DNA from: Raffaelea ambrosiae
Taxonomy: Eukaryota > Ascomycota > Sordariomycetes > Ophiostomatales > Ophiostomataceae
Reading direction: 5' to 3'
Length of the DNA: 64,000 bases
Assembly (NCBI GenBank): GCA_002778195.1
Contig: PCDI01000003.1
Location: 1,526,295-1,590,294, forward strand
In this document: in pieces, positions 52,677 through 63,001 of the stretch
Layout: each line of letters opens with the position of its first letter
How positions within the stretch are numbered: the first letter of the stretch is position 1
The notes under the pieces: generated by a model
Seen by the model: the letters and a program-made list of their open reading frames with translations, nothing else
Told to the model about the DNA's origin: nothing
Databases searched by the model: none
Program-made: the position numbers and the translations under genes

Positions 52677-54230
52677 ATGGAGGGAGGCCTTGAAAGTTAT
52701 CAAGGACGGCTTGGCGCCATTCAGAAAGGGTTTGCTGAAGTGGCGCAAGGCATAACGTTGCTTGATGTGAGTGGACCTGGAGTGACACGAGACTGCAGTT
52801 TCGCTGAGCGGTACTGACGTTGTCTTCTCTACCACAGGAGCTCATGCGCGAGTTGAAAGCGACAAAAGCTCTCCTGACGAAAACCCAGCTGGATCTGGAA
52901 AGTGAGTCCGAGACCAGACGACGACTGCAGCAGGAGATACACAATGAAAAGGGACTGGTTGAGCGTCGGGGTCGACGGCCGTTTGTGGTTGCCTTGATCG
53001 ACGCCGACGCCGATTGTTACGTGGTCAGTGGGAGAGACTCGCCTTGTTTGCCCGTGTGCACAGAGAGGCCTGGCATCACTAACGCCAGCAGTTTCGCGAC
53101 CAGTTCCTGTCCCAGGGCGAACGCGGCGGCGAGAAAGCCGCCGACGCGCTGTTGAAAGCGCTCTTCCAGGTTGTGCGCGATCTGCCCACCCCCCTGACGG
53201 ACGTGAGCATCCTCGTCAAGGCCTTTGCCAACGTGGATGGCCTGGGTTCGGCCCTCCAACGTGACGGAAGGCTGGCACACAAGGATGTCCTGAGGTCGTT
53301 TGTTGTTGGGTTCAACAGCCGCAAGACCTTGTTCAACTTTGTCGACGTGGGCTCTGGAAAGGAACGCGCAGACACGAAGCTCAAAGGCACGTGGCTCTTC
53401 CCTGCCATGCATCCCCCCTCCATCCAGCTAACAAGCATCGCCTCACTGCAGAGAGCATCAAGTTCTACTTGGACAGTTTCCAGTGCAAACACCTCGTCCT
53501 GGCTTGTGGTCACGACGACGGTTACGCTCCATGGCTGGGCCAATTTCTTGGCGACAGTCAAGTGGCCAAACGGATCAGCCTCGTGGAAGGCCATCCGTTC
53601 CCCGCCAAGATGCGGCAATTGGGGCTGCAGCGGGTGCGGCTCAGCTCCGTGTTCAACGATGGAACCTACCAATCGCCCTTGCCTGTGCCTGTGCTCGTGC
53701 CTGTTCGTGTCCCGTCTTCGCTGGTCATCAACAGGGTCGCCAATGACAAAGGCAGCAACGGCACCTCGGAGCAAAGCACAGCAAAGAAAAAGTCGTCGTG
53801 GGTGCCGCCAGCTGGCACGAACGAGTCGGCACAGCGTCATAGACTGGCACCGGTTTTGACCGACGAGAATGGACGTCGGGTCGACAAAGTTTTGCAGGTC
53901 CAAAAAAACGCCTCTGATGTGGTGCGGAAGGCACGGCTGTGCAGTTATTACTACCTCCGCGGCAAGTGTGCGACGAAATGCCAACGCAACCACGACTTCC
54001 GTCCTCTTACCGACGAGGAGTTTGATGCGTTGTGGGAACTGTCCCGTCATGGGCAGTGTGACAAGAGCAAGACCTCCGCCCGGGTTGGCGGACCAGACTG
54101 CTGTGATCCGATGTGCGTTTATGGACACGGCATTGGGCGTGTCAGAGGCATGCAAGCTGGAAACAAGAAATATGCCCAGAGTCGGAGTGGTTCAGTGGCA
54201 GGCGACTCTTGCATGCACGCTGCGAGTTGA
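52677..54230 (+). CDS. NYN-like domain / CCCH zinc-finger protein
   Basis: A 449-residue protein with probable RNA-directed function. Exons are 52677-52766, 52838-53023, 53092-53386 and 53452-54230. The introns are 71, 68 and 65 nt. The third is GC-AG (AAAG|GCACGT...CTAAC...CTGCAG). Residues 1-75 form a coiled coil (LESYQGRLGAIQ, ELMRELKATKALLTK). The NYN/PIN-like fold (DUF7923-type) shows three acidic motifs: FVVALIDADADCY, GSGKERADTKLKESI and LACGHDDGYAPWL, which parallel NYN motifs ending in SGDxDxxPL. A CCCH finger follows (CSYYYLRGKCATKCQRNH; C-x8-C-x3-C-x3-H) and a second Cys/His cluster (CCDPMCVYGH) lies near the end. This order, NYN then CCCH, is that of animal Regnase RNases. It is divergent from the NLR gene. 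Confidence 0.8.
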
Positions 54231-55505
54231 CTGTTCGTGCACCAGCCGGGATGCGTTGACGACCATTTTCACATGGCCGTGGAAGTTGTTTCACAAAAAG
54301 TCGAAACGCCTGTCAAAATTTGAGTTGTTTCCGTCCGTCCTAGTATCCACCCCATACAAAAGACGGATGCTGTCATTCCCAAGTTCCTGCCTTTCTACAG
54401 GGGCCTTCTTGTACCTGTGCATGCCCCCAGCCGTCTCCATGCGACTGCTGCTGTGACCCAGTTGCCCAGGGCCTGTTCTTTGAAAGTTTGGTGTCTCTTT
54501 TCTGTTTCCATTCTCGACGTCCGAGGAGAGGAATGGCGCGATTGTGTCGCGATTCGCCGCTTGCATCGCTTCACGGCGCGGCGTGACAGACCTCTCGCAC
54601 ATCAACATCGTCATCCCACCCAGAACAACTGGAATGGACCCGCGTTCGCTTGCAGTTTTTCTTTGCGTTTTCTTGGAAGAGACGGCTGCTTTCTTGGTAG
54701 TTTGTCTGGGCACCGTGGCGCAGGCCACTTTTGGCGGTGCCCAGTTCCTTGGCATTGCATTTTTCGGCCTCTAGCCAGGTTGGCGGCGAGAAGTGTGTAC
54801 AAAGTATGTGCACGATGTTTTGTTTTTGCATAATAAAAGACTAGTCCCCGATGTGTCACGTCGTGTAGTGGGAGTGTGCGGCGCTATCAAGTGGCTCTCG
54901 TTTTTTCTACTCTCGTGGTGCCCAGCTTTGTCTGCCCAGCCTTCTTGCAGCGGCACGCTCGGGCTGAGCGGGCTTTTCGTCTCCTCTGTATTTCTCCCTT
55001 TCACTCGATTTCCTCGCTACAGGACGTCCAATAAGCGTACCCGTTCTCGTGGCCTGACGGACCTCCAAATGGGCTGTCGGTGGATTCTCTGCTGGCCATG
55101 GCTGAGCCAAGACCGGATGGCCCAGGCTGTCCAAGACGTTACCCAAGAGTCCCAAGAGTCCCAAGACTCCTGGATTCTTGGGATGCCCCAGGACTGGCCT
55201 CCATCCGCCTATCAGCACAGGAGCATATAATTGCGCGATCAGCCTTCTGGATGATGTCTTGAAATGCCCAGCGTGTAAACCTCGCAGTGTTCGGGAGGTT
55301 TTCTCAGCACAGGCCAGAAACGGCAAAAGTTGGTGTTTGTCAGTCGAAGCGCCCCCATGGGGGAACCGGTGTCGAGTTCCTATAAGGACGGCATCTGTGC
55401 CCCGCTGCTTTCCTAAATGCATGTGGACGTGCCCGGCAGCCGACAGTGCGAGTCTGGAGAGACACACCTACGAAAACTGCCTACCACTGTATCATCCAAC
55501 CCGAA
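54231..55505. other. Intergenic region
   Basis: A 1.3-kb stretch. Several short ORFs (for example 54544-54774, with a hydrophobic run) have no domain support. A small tandem repeat occurs at 55142-55168. Confidence 0.5.
55142..55168. repeat. 9-bp tandem repeat, three copies
   Basis: Three consecutive copies of cccaagagt, the last with one mismatch (cccaagact), in intergenic DNA. Confidence 0.85.
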
Positions 55506-57478
55506 ATGGGCATTCTCAACCTCCACCGATCCGAGGCTCCGGCCGTCCACGAACATGACGAGGAGGCCCTTCAGTACGAGGTGGACTGGACGCCGGCCGA
55601 GGAGCTGCGAGCGAAGCGCAAGTAAGAGGGGCCCCATCTCCTGTTGTATTGGAGCTAGTACCCAGATATCTGACATGCGGCTGCCCAGGCTCGACTGCAT
55701 CATCATGCCCATCTTGACCTTGGGCTTTTTCTGTCTTCGTACGTGGACGGCGCCCGTGTTTTTGAACTATGCTGCGTAGTAGCACCCGGTCTGACACCCC
55801 CCTCCGTCCTTCTCCTTCCCAGAACTCGACCGCGGCAACATCTCCAATGCCATTACCAACACGCTCCTCCAGGACGTCGGCATCGACCAGGACCAGTTCA
55901 ACGTGGGCCAGCAGATGCTGTCGCTGGGCATTGGTACGCATATGCGTAGAGCAGTCACCTCCCACTCCCACTCCCGGCCGCGTGGCCCAACACTCTTTGT
56001 ATACTGACCCGAGCCAGTCCTTTTCGAGATCCCCTCCAACATGCTGCTCTACCGTGTGGGGCCCGGCAAGTGGCTGACGCTGCAGCTGTTCTTGTTCGGC
56101 ATCGTCAGCACGTTCCAGGCCTTCCAGCGCGGCTACGGCGCCTTCCTCGCCACGCGCTTCCTGCTCGGCATCACCGAGTCGGGCTTCATCCCGGGCGGTC
56201 TGTGGACGCTGTCGACGTGGTACACGCGCACGGAGACGGCGAAGCGCGTCATGATCTTTTACTTTGGCAACCAGATCGGCCAGGCCTCGTCCAAGCTGCT
56301 GGCGTACGGCATCCTGCACATGGACGGCGTCGGCGGCCAGCCGGGCTGGTTCTGGCTCTTTGCCATCATGGGCGTCTTCACCGTCGGCGGCGGCTTGGTC
56401 TTTGGCTTCGTCCTGCCCGACTCCTTCCGCGACCCGCGCGCGACCTTCCCGCCGCGGCTGCGCCTGTTCTCGGCGCGCGAGCTGCACATCCTGCAGACGC
56501 GGGTGCTGCTGGACGACCCGATGAAGGGCAAGAAAAAGAACAAGATTGGCAAGGCCGCCTTTCGGAAGGCGGTGCGTTTTTTTTTTTTTTGGTTTGGCTT
56601 TTCTCGTTGTCTCGTCGGTGCGGCGAGACCGTGTGCTGACCGCAACCCAGTTCACCAGCTGGCGCCTCTGGGTGCACACCCTCATCAGCCTCTGCAACAA
56701 CGGCCCGCAGCGCGCCTTTGACACATACTCCCCGACCATTGTGTCCGGATTCGGCTTCCCCAAGCTCACAAGCAATGCCATGGCCTCCGTCGGGCTGTGG
56801 CTGCAGGTGCCGGTCTCCTTTGCCTTTAGCTACGTCTCTGACCATTAGTAGGTCCCTGTCGTTTTTTTTTTGTGGTTTTTTTTTCTTTTTTCTTTTTTTT
56901 TTTGGTTGCCCTCTCACCCTCGAGTCCGCAACACAAAACGACCTCTGACCATTGCTAGCAACCTGCGCCCCGAGACCGTGATCCTGGGCCTCAGCTGCCA
57001 CCTGCTCGGCAACGTCTTCAACCGCGGCTTCACCGAGTACGGCGACAACCGCAAAGGCGTCAAGTACTTTGGCATCGTCTGGACCCAGACCTTTGCCACG
57101 TTCTCGCACCCGCTCAACATCGCCTGGATGTCGCTGACCTGCGACGACTCCGAGGAGCGCGCCCTCGCCATGGCCATGGTCATTATGGCGGCCAACACCG
57201 CCGGCATCTACGGCGCTCAGATCTTCCGCCAGGATGACAAGCCCAAGTACCGCCGCGGGTTCTCCATCAACCTAGGCGTGCTCAGCTTGGCCCTCGTCCT
57301 GGCCACCCTGCGCAAAGTCGACCAGGCGCGGCAGCGCCGGCGGCAGCCGCCGGCGGCAGGCAGCGACAGCGGTGGCCCGCACGACAGCCTTTCCAACGAC
57401 GGGGCGTCGGACAAAGGCCCCGCGTCGAGCCAGGTTGCTGTCCAGGCTCAGGCGTGGGCCGTTCCCGAGAAGCACTAA
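55506..57478 (+). CDS. MFS permease, Dal5/allantoate (ACS) family
   Basis: A 515-residue plasma-membrane anion:cation symporter-type permease. Six exons: 55506-55621, 55689-55738, 55823-55933, 56018-56571, 56651-56847 and 56959-57478. All five introns (67, 84, 84, 79 and 111 nt) are GT-AG and keep frame. Diagnostic motifs are QLDRGNISNA after TM1 and VLFEIPSNMLLYRVGPGKWL (motif A region). Further ones are the ATRFLLGITESGFIPGG strand and the RVMIFYFGNQIGQASS segment. About 12 TM helices are expected, with a long charged central loop (DDPMKGKKKNKIGK). The last ~60 residues are a Pro/Ser/Ala-rich cytosolic tail. Family members import organic acids, vitamins or nitrogen sources (allantoate, nicotinate, pantothenate); the substrate is unknown. 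Confidence 0.9.
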
Positions 57479-58325
57479 AGCACGAAAGCAGGAGTGGGAG
57501 AGCGGCGCGGTTGCGGGGCAAAGGGGCAAAATGGTGGTCAGGGTCTATGGCCAGCCAATGGACATCGGGGAAGCAGCACTTGGAGGGTTTCTCGATCGAT
57601 CAATGTCGTTTTCCTGTTTCGACCCTCGGCCAATCTCAAGCACGGAAGCCAAGAGGAACGGCTCTCGGAGACGAGACATGGCAATCTTCGTACGGCTAGA
57701 ACACGAAACAGCAGGGCTCGGTAGTTACGACACCAGGCCAAGGATCACGAATAAAAGACTGTTGTAGACCTGCTCGAGCAAGCGAATGTGCTGTTCCTAA
57801 AATACGCTGTCGGATTGGCCGTGTTAAAAGAAGCAGAGTAATCAGTCTTCTATTACCGGGACACAGAGTTGGAGTTTCAGCTACAATGTAACCTGTCCGG
57901 ATCCAGCTTTTCAAATGCACTGTAACTCTAATTTTGCGCTTAAAAGGCCGGGCGTCGTATTTTCAGACAAAAAGCAAAAGCGCCCACGCTGGAACCAAAT
58001 AATTCGGCAAGTCGTCACGATGCCAAGTTGTCAAGATTCAAGCCCCCCAAAAAAAAACAGTGTGAAGTGATATCGAATTCATACTTTGTGGCACCAGCAT
58101 GGACTTGGCATCCCTTGCAGGTCGAGAACGGCCAGATCGGTGTTTTGCGTACACACCGTCGGGCGCTAGCAGGAGACGCGGAATTCGGTGTCACCACTGA
58201 CCGACCATTCCCAAAACAGCTCTCAATTCATATTTAAACCACGTCCCTTGCCCACCAGCATCGGCAACCCGAAGCCGAACAAACAAGCACACACCACCTA
58301 GCCACAGTCGCGCTGTCTTAAAACA
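57479..58325. other. Intergenic region, SDR promoter
   Basis: No gene supported. A TATTTAAA element near 58231 is a candidate core promoter for the dehydrogenase starting at 58326. Confidence 0.5.
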
Positions 58326-59297
58326 ATGGCCAATCTATTCCACTCGGGGTACATCTTCCTCAATGAACTCTTTCGGGGCGCTGACAGAGCCCCGTTCGAG
58401 GTCAAGGACATCCCTTCCCAGCAGGGCAAAGTCATCTTGGTGACAGGTGGCAACGTCGGCCTGGGCAAAGAAACCATCCTCCAGCTGGCCAAGCACAGCC
58501 CCGCCAAGATCCTGATGGCCGCGCGCAGCGCCGAGAAAGCGGCGGCAGCCATCCGGGAGATCCAGGAGAGCGTCCCCCACGGACCGCCGATCGAGTTTGT
58601 CCCGCTCGACCTGTCGTCGTTTGCCTCCGTCAAGGCGGCGGCCCAGACCATCCTGGCCACCACCGACCGCCTGGACCTGCTGCTTCTCAACGCCGGGTTC
58701 ATGGGGGACCCGCCCAGGGTGACGGCGGACGGGTATGAGATCCAGTTCGGCATCAACTACCTGGGCCACGCGCTCCTGACCCAGCTGCTGTTGCCGCTCC
58801 TGACCAAGACGGCGGAAACGGCCGACGACGTCCGCGTGATTGCCATGAGCTCCATCGGCCATCTGTGGACCCCCACGGGCGGGATCGCCTTTGACGGCCT
58901 CCGGTCCACGCAGGCCAACGTCAGCACGTACGTCCGCTATGGCCAGAGCAAGCTGGCCAACATTCTGTACGCCCGGGAGATGGCGCGACGGCACCCACAA
59001 CTCACGTTCGTGGCCGTGCACCCCGGCGTGGTCAAGACGAACCTGTTTGACACGCTGCGCGGCAACGGGCTGCTGGACCAAGCGTTTGCGGTTCTGACCC
59101 TGGCACTGATCGCCGTGCCGGTGGCGGACGGCGCCAAGAACCAGCTGTGGGCCAGCACGTCCCAGGATGTTGTCAGCGGCACATACTACGAGCCGGTGGG
59201 CGTGGCAGGTCGGGAGAGCAGCGAGGCCAAGGACATGGAGCTGGCGAAGCGGCTCGGGGAGTGGACCGACCAGGAGTTGGCCGAGCATACTATATAA
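58326..59297 (+). CDS. Short-chain dehydrogenase/reductase
   Basis: A 323-residue single-exon NAD(P)-dependent oxidoreductase related to retinol-dehydrogenase/WW-domain-oxidoreductase-like fungal SDRs. It has the cofactor motif TGGNVGLG (residues 40-47) and MAARS, where Arg favours NADP. LNAG (121-124), the catalytic Ser in MSSIGHL (~175) and YGQSK (Tyr205, Lys209) complete the site. Also present are HPGVVKTNL and a C-terminal segment before YYEPVG typical of this subgroup. There is no signal peptide; the N-terminal FHSGYIFLNELF could associate with membranes. A TATTTAAA lies ~95 bases upstream of ATG 58326. Substrate unknown. Confidence 0.92.
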   Translation: MANLFHSGYIFLNELFRGADRAPFEVKDIPSQQGKVILVTGGNVGLGKETILQLAKHSPAKILMAARSAEKAAAAIREIQESVPHGPPIEFVPLDLSSFASVKAAAQTILATTDRLDLLLLNAGFMGDPPRVTADGYEIQFGINYLGHALLTQLLLPLLTKTAETADDVRVIAMSSIGHLWTPTGGIAFDGLRSTQANVSTYVRYGQSKLANILYAREMARRHPQLTFVAVHPGVVKTNLFDTLRGNGLLDQAFAVLTLALIAVPVADGAKNQLWASTSQDVVSGTYYEPVGVAGRESSEAKDMELAKRLGEWTDQELAEHTI

Positions 59298-60227
59298 CGA
59301 CGATGATATACCCGATAAGAGCAAAGGGGGGGAAGAGAAACAAAATGCAATTGAACGGAACGAGACGTGGATGTAGACGCATATACATATACATTAGGTG
59401 ACGACATGAATTAAATTAGCATAAGCTTACCCTAAGCTACTGTGCTCATTGTCAGCCTTTCGTCAATAAACGAATCTCAGCCGGCGAGCCCAAGACTTTC
59501 GGACCCGCGGAAGATAAGCTGCAGTCCATGTATGAAGTGGTCCCTCCAAATTCCCAAGATCTTCCTTCACACAACAACGCCGTTCCACCAGCCACCCAAT
59601 CGCAGACCGGCCAGCATGCCCAGGTTTGTTGATCAGAAGCTCCTCGGTGTCCCGGAGGATGGCATCGCAGTGCTCGCCCGCACCGCTCATGTGCAGGATC
59701 CTGGCCACGGCCGCGCGGACGGCCAACAGGCGCGGCAAGGGGGCATAATGTCGTTTTTATACATGCAAGACCACCCCGGGCACCATCGGTGCCAGCACTA
59801 ACAGCTCTGAAGCTCACTGGTACAAGCAATCTAGCTGTTGGCGATGCAATGGGGGAATGGGACCAACACGTGACATTTTCCGACACAGACGCGGGGACTT
59901 ACGACTATGAGCTTCATCGTGAGGGGCAGATGCCATGCAGCCAACGAACCGCGGATGTCAGGGCTGCTGAAAAGAGCGAGCAGTACGGGACCCGAGCCAA
60001 CATCGGCAGGCCACCGACTGTCTGGGGCTGTGGTGGGGGCCTTTTCAACCAAGAATCCGAACAATGGTTTATACTGGTCCGCCATGCCATCAGCCAGAGG
60101 GGGGCGCAGAGTATGTGACGCCGGGCACGTCTGAACTGGGGCATGTCCACGTGACGGATCTGGCCCTTTTGCTCGAGGCGGTCCTGAATATAAGCGATCG
60201 CCAACTCCTCCCTTGCCGCCTGTCGTC
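59298..60227. other. Unassigned region with short ORFs
   Basis: A 91-codon minus-strand ORF at 59463-59738 (MPRLLAVRAAVARILHMSGAGE...) has a helix-like start. It faintly recalls the end of certain fungal HNH-domain proteins, but that is a memory-level resemblance only. No complete gene supported. Confidence 0.3.
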
Positions 60228-60593
60228 ATGGGCACTTCCTTGCCAGCACCGGGCGACATATCTGAGGCGACCCGGCTCAAAAGATTGCAAAGGCACGCTA
60301 CGAACGTGGGGTCCTCCATTCAGGCGACGGAAGGCGCATGGCTTTCGATTATGTGGCTGCGAAGTTTCTCAACAGCGATGAGATGCGCACCGAGCGCGTC
60401 TTGGCTTCATCGTGACGTTAACCGACTCACTAACTCGCTGAAGGAACCATGGCTGTCATACACGGACAGATCTACAATAGCTGTGAGAGGTTACAAGATG
60501 GGATGGAGCCCCCAGAAAACTGAGGAAGACCAGCAAGATTCCCTTGGCGAACTCTTTGACGTGGTCTTGGCGGAAAAGAAGGGCAGCGAGTAG
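60228..60593 (+). CDS. Short hypothetical protein
   Basis: A 121-codon ORF beginning MGTSLPAPGDISEATRLKR. It lies ~40 bases downstream of a TATAAG-like element (60188-60194), which is why it is listed. The second half is Ser/Thr/Arg-rich, and another frame (MAFDYVAAKF...) looks better composed from 60340, so an intron or frameshift may be present. No domain recognised. Confidence 0.25.
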   Translation: MGTSLPAPGDISEATRLKRLQRHATNVGSSIQATEGAWLSIMWLRSFSTAMRCAPSASWLHRDVNRLTNSLKEPWLSYTDRSTIAVRGYKMGWSPQKTEEDQQDSLGELFDVVLAEKKGSE

Positions 60594-61367
60594 AGAAAAT
60601 CAACGTTTTGCTTCTACTGGGACAAATGGTAGCTGGTTGCTATCGCTAGCTTCCGTAGCTGGAACGAGATCTCAGGAAAGATAAAGGTTGCATCGACTTT
60701 CGTTTTTTACTTTATTTTTTTTTTTTTTTTTCACCAACCATTTTCCCTGGTTGTGTATCGATATTTTCTCGTGCCGATCCTCTGGCCATTCTTCTGGGAA
60801 AGATAATAGTTAACCCGAAAATGAAAAATTCCAAGGGTTGACACAGCAGTTTCGGGACAAAAGAGCCGAACGAAAGATGCCGCTATTTTGCCGCTATTGC
60901 TTGTGTCAGGTGACTAAGACTCTGCACCAACATCCGGTTTCTAGACCGCCGTTCGCCTAGGAGCGTTTTATTTTTTATTTTTTTTAAATACCCCCTCTCT
61001 CCCTTTGTTATTTGAGACATGTCTCTCATTATCTACTCGTCATAACCCGTATCCTTATTAATCTACTCCGCATCTCTAGGGATAAACCAGCAGGCACTAG
61101 GCACAGCGGCCCAGGCACTAAGCTCCCTCCACGGTTGGAGAGGCGTGGATCAACGTTTTGCACCATGAGAACAGCGTCCCATCACAAGACATGTATCATC
61201 AAAAAACTGGCCAAGAAATCTGTAGAGTACAAGAGACAAAGAATCGTGGATGGTGTTTCAGAGGGGGAAAAAAAGTTCACGTTCACTGCCAGAAAGACGC
61301 CCCTAGCTGTAAATTGTTTTTTTTTCTTTTGTTTTCTTTTCGTTTTGATTATCCAAACGTCGTAAAA
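60594..61367. other. Intergenic region
   Basis: T/A-rich, with T runs at 60716-60731 and 60968-60985. No gene supported. Confidence 0.55.
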
Positions 61368-63001
61368 TTAATACTGATTCGAAGTTTTGTCAGAACTCTC
61401 TGAATAGGCAATGTCCACCTCTCGTCGCTTGTAGATCTTGAGTGGGATGGCATCGCCTGGCCGATTGATTCGCTCCTGGCTCGATGACGTCTCTATTACG
61501 GTGCCCGCATCACCTCGACGCGCGGTGCTGTGGAAAGTCGCGGTGGCGCCGGGCCGCGACGGAAAGTTCATGGCGGACGACCCGTACCGCAGATTGCTTG
61601 CGTAGCGCATGTTGCTGGACGACATCTCGCTATTGGTGACGAGGCGCAGGACCCTGCGGGCCAGTGTCCACATCTGCGACAGGTTGGCCGAGATGAGGGC
61701 GGTCGACGACTCCCGGACGTACCAGAAGACCCATTGGGAGCCGAAGGGGTCGCTGAAGGAGTAGTATTTGTTGAGCACCGCCGAGATGATCTGGCAGCAG
61801 CAGCAGGGTCAGCCTACTGCGAATCACATCTGCGGAGAGTCACGCCCTTTTGGGGAGACGATGGAGGAAGCAGCGTGGGGACATACCGTGAAGCCACCGA
61901 CGGCAAAAACACTGCACAGCAGCGCCTTCTTTTTGGCGGATATGCCGGCCTGGATGAAGACGGGCATGGGAATGATCATAATCATCAGATCGGAGGAAAT
62001 GTTCAGAACAGCATTGACAATGAGGTGATGTGTCGCTGCCGTACATTGACCTTGTTTGGTTGTCAGTTCATTCTCTTTCTCTCTCTCTCTCTCTCCCTTT
62101 TCATTTCCTTTTCCCGTTTGTCGAGCACGTACTGTTGTTTGAGGGCACGGCCCAGTACATGTGGAAGGGCCGGCACCAGACGCCCAGGTACAGAATCTCC
62201 ATGAGTACGAATCCAAGGGCCACGTAGGCGGCCACGATCTTGACCGCGATGTTCTGTCGCAAACTCAACCTAGCAGTTTCTCTTTCAGCATCTCGACCTC
62301 GGGTGTGTGCTCCAGCAGGGCTGGGGAACAAAGAAAAGACGGCGGTACCCACGTCAAGCGATAGTAGAAGATCAGGATGCAGGCCTTGACCATCCAGGTG
62401 GTCAGGATCTGCATCTCCTCCACGACGAGCACCATTTTCGAGCCAAAGATTCGCTCTTTGATGTTGTCGGGCGTGAGTGGAGTTGGGTCGTTGGGGTCGA
62501 TGAGGTTGCTGCTAGTGGTAGCGACGATGTTGATGCTCACCATCAGGACGGTATCCGTGATCTAGATAGACGAGGAGGGAGGGAGGGGGGGGGGGGTCTT
62601 GTTGGCAAAACTGTGGACCATATGCGATCTGTCGCATTCGGAGGGGGGTAGGTGGGTGTTTCGGCAATAGCTCACCATTGCAACCAGCATAAGCGCATCG
62701 TCAAACTGCAGCTTTCTCCAGGTTCCTAAAAGAAGTATGCGGGAATACCTGGCCAGGCGCCCGTTAGTCCTGCCGATGGAAAAGGAAGCAAAGAAAAAAG
62801 AAGCACGAGAAAAAGAAAAGAAGCGCAAACAAAAAGAAACGAGCCGAAAAGAAAAGAAAAGAAAAGAAACGAACGAAGCGAAATGAGGGCAAAAACGACA
62901 ACGAAGACAAAAAGAAAGGCAAAATTGGCTCACATTCTTGCTGCCACGGCCAGCCATGTGACCCCGTACCACGTCCATGACTCTTTGAGAAAGGCAGACA
63001 T
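61368..63001 (-). CDS. Fungal rhodopsin-fold (PTH11-like) membrane protein
   Basis: A 357-residue seven-helix integral membrane protein of the fungal rhodopsin-domain group (PF20684-like; similar to SAT4/PTH11-type proteins). Six exons on the minus strand: 63001-62934 (MSAFLKESWTWYGVTWLA), 62748-62676, 62561-62353, 62269-62133, 62050-61887 and 61790-61368. The introns are 185, 114, 83, 82 and 96 nt and all keep frame. Diagnostic family motifs are LQFDDALMLVAM, WMVKACILIFYYRLT, NISSDLMIMIIPMPV and VFAVGGFTIISAVLNKYYSF. The C-terminal ~90 residues are a Ser/Thr-rich cytosolic tail. It lacks a CFEM domain. Such proteins act as candidate surface sensors; ligand unknown. The 6-exon model rests on splice signals read by eye. 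Confidence 0.82.
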
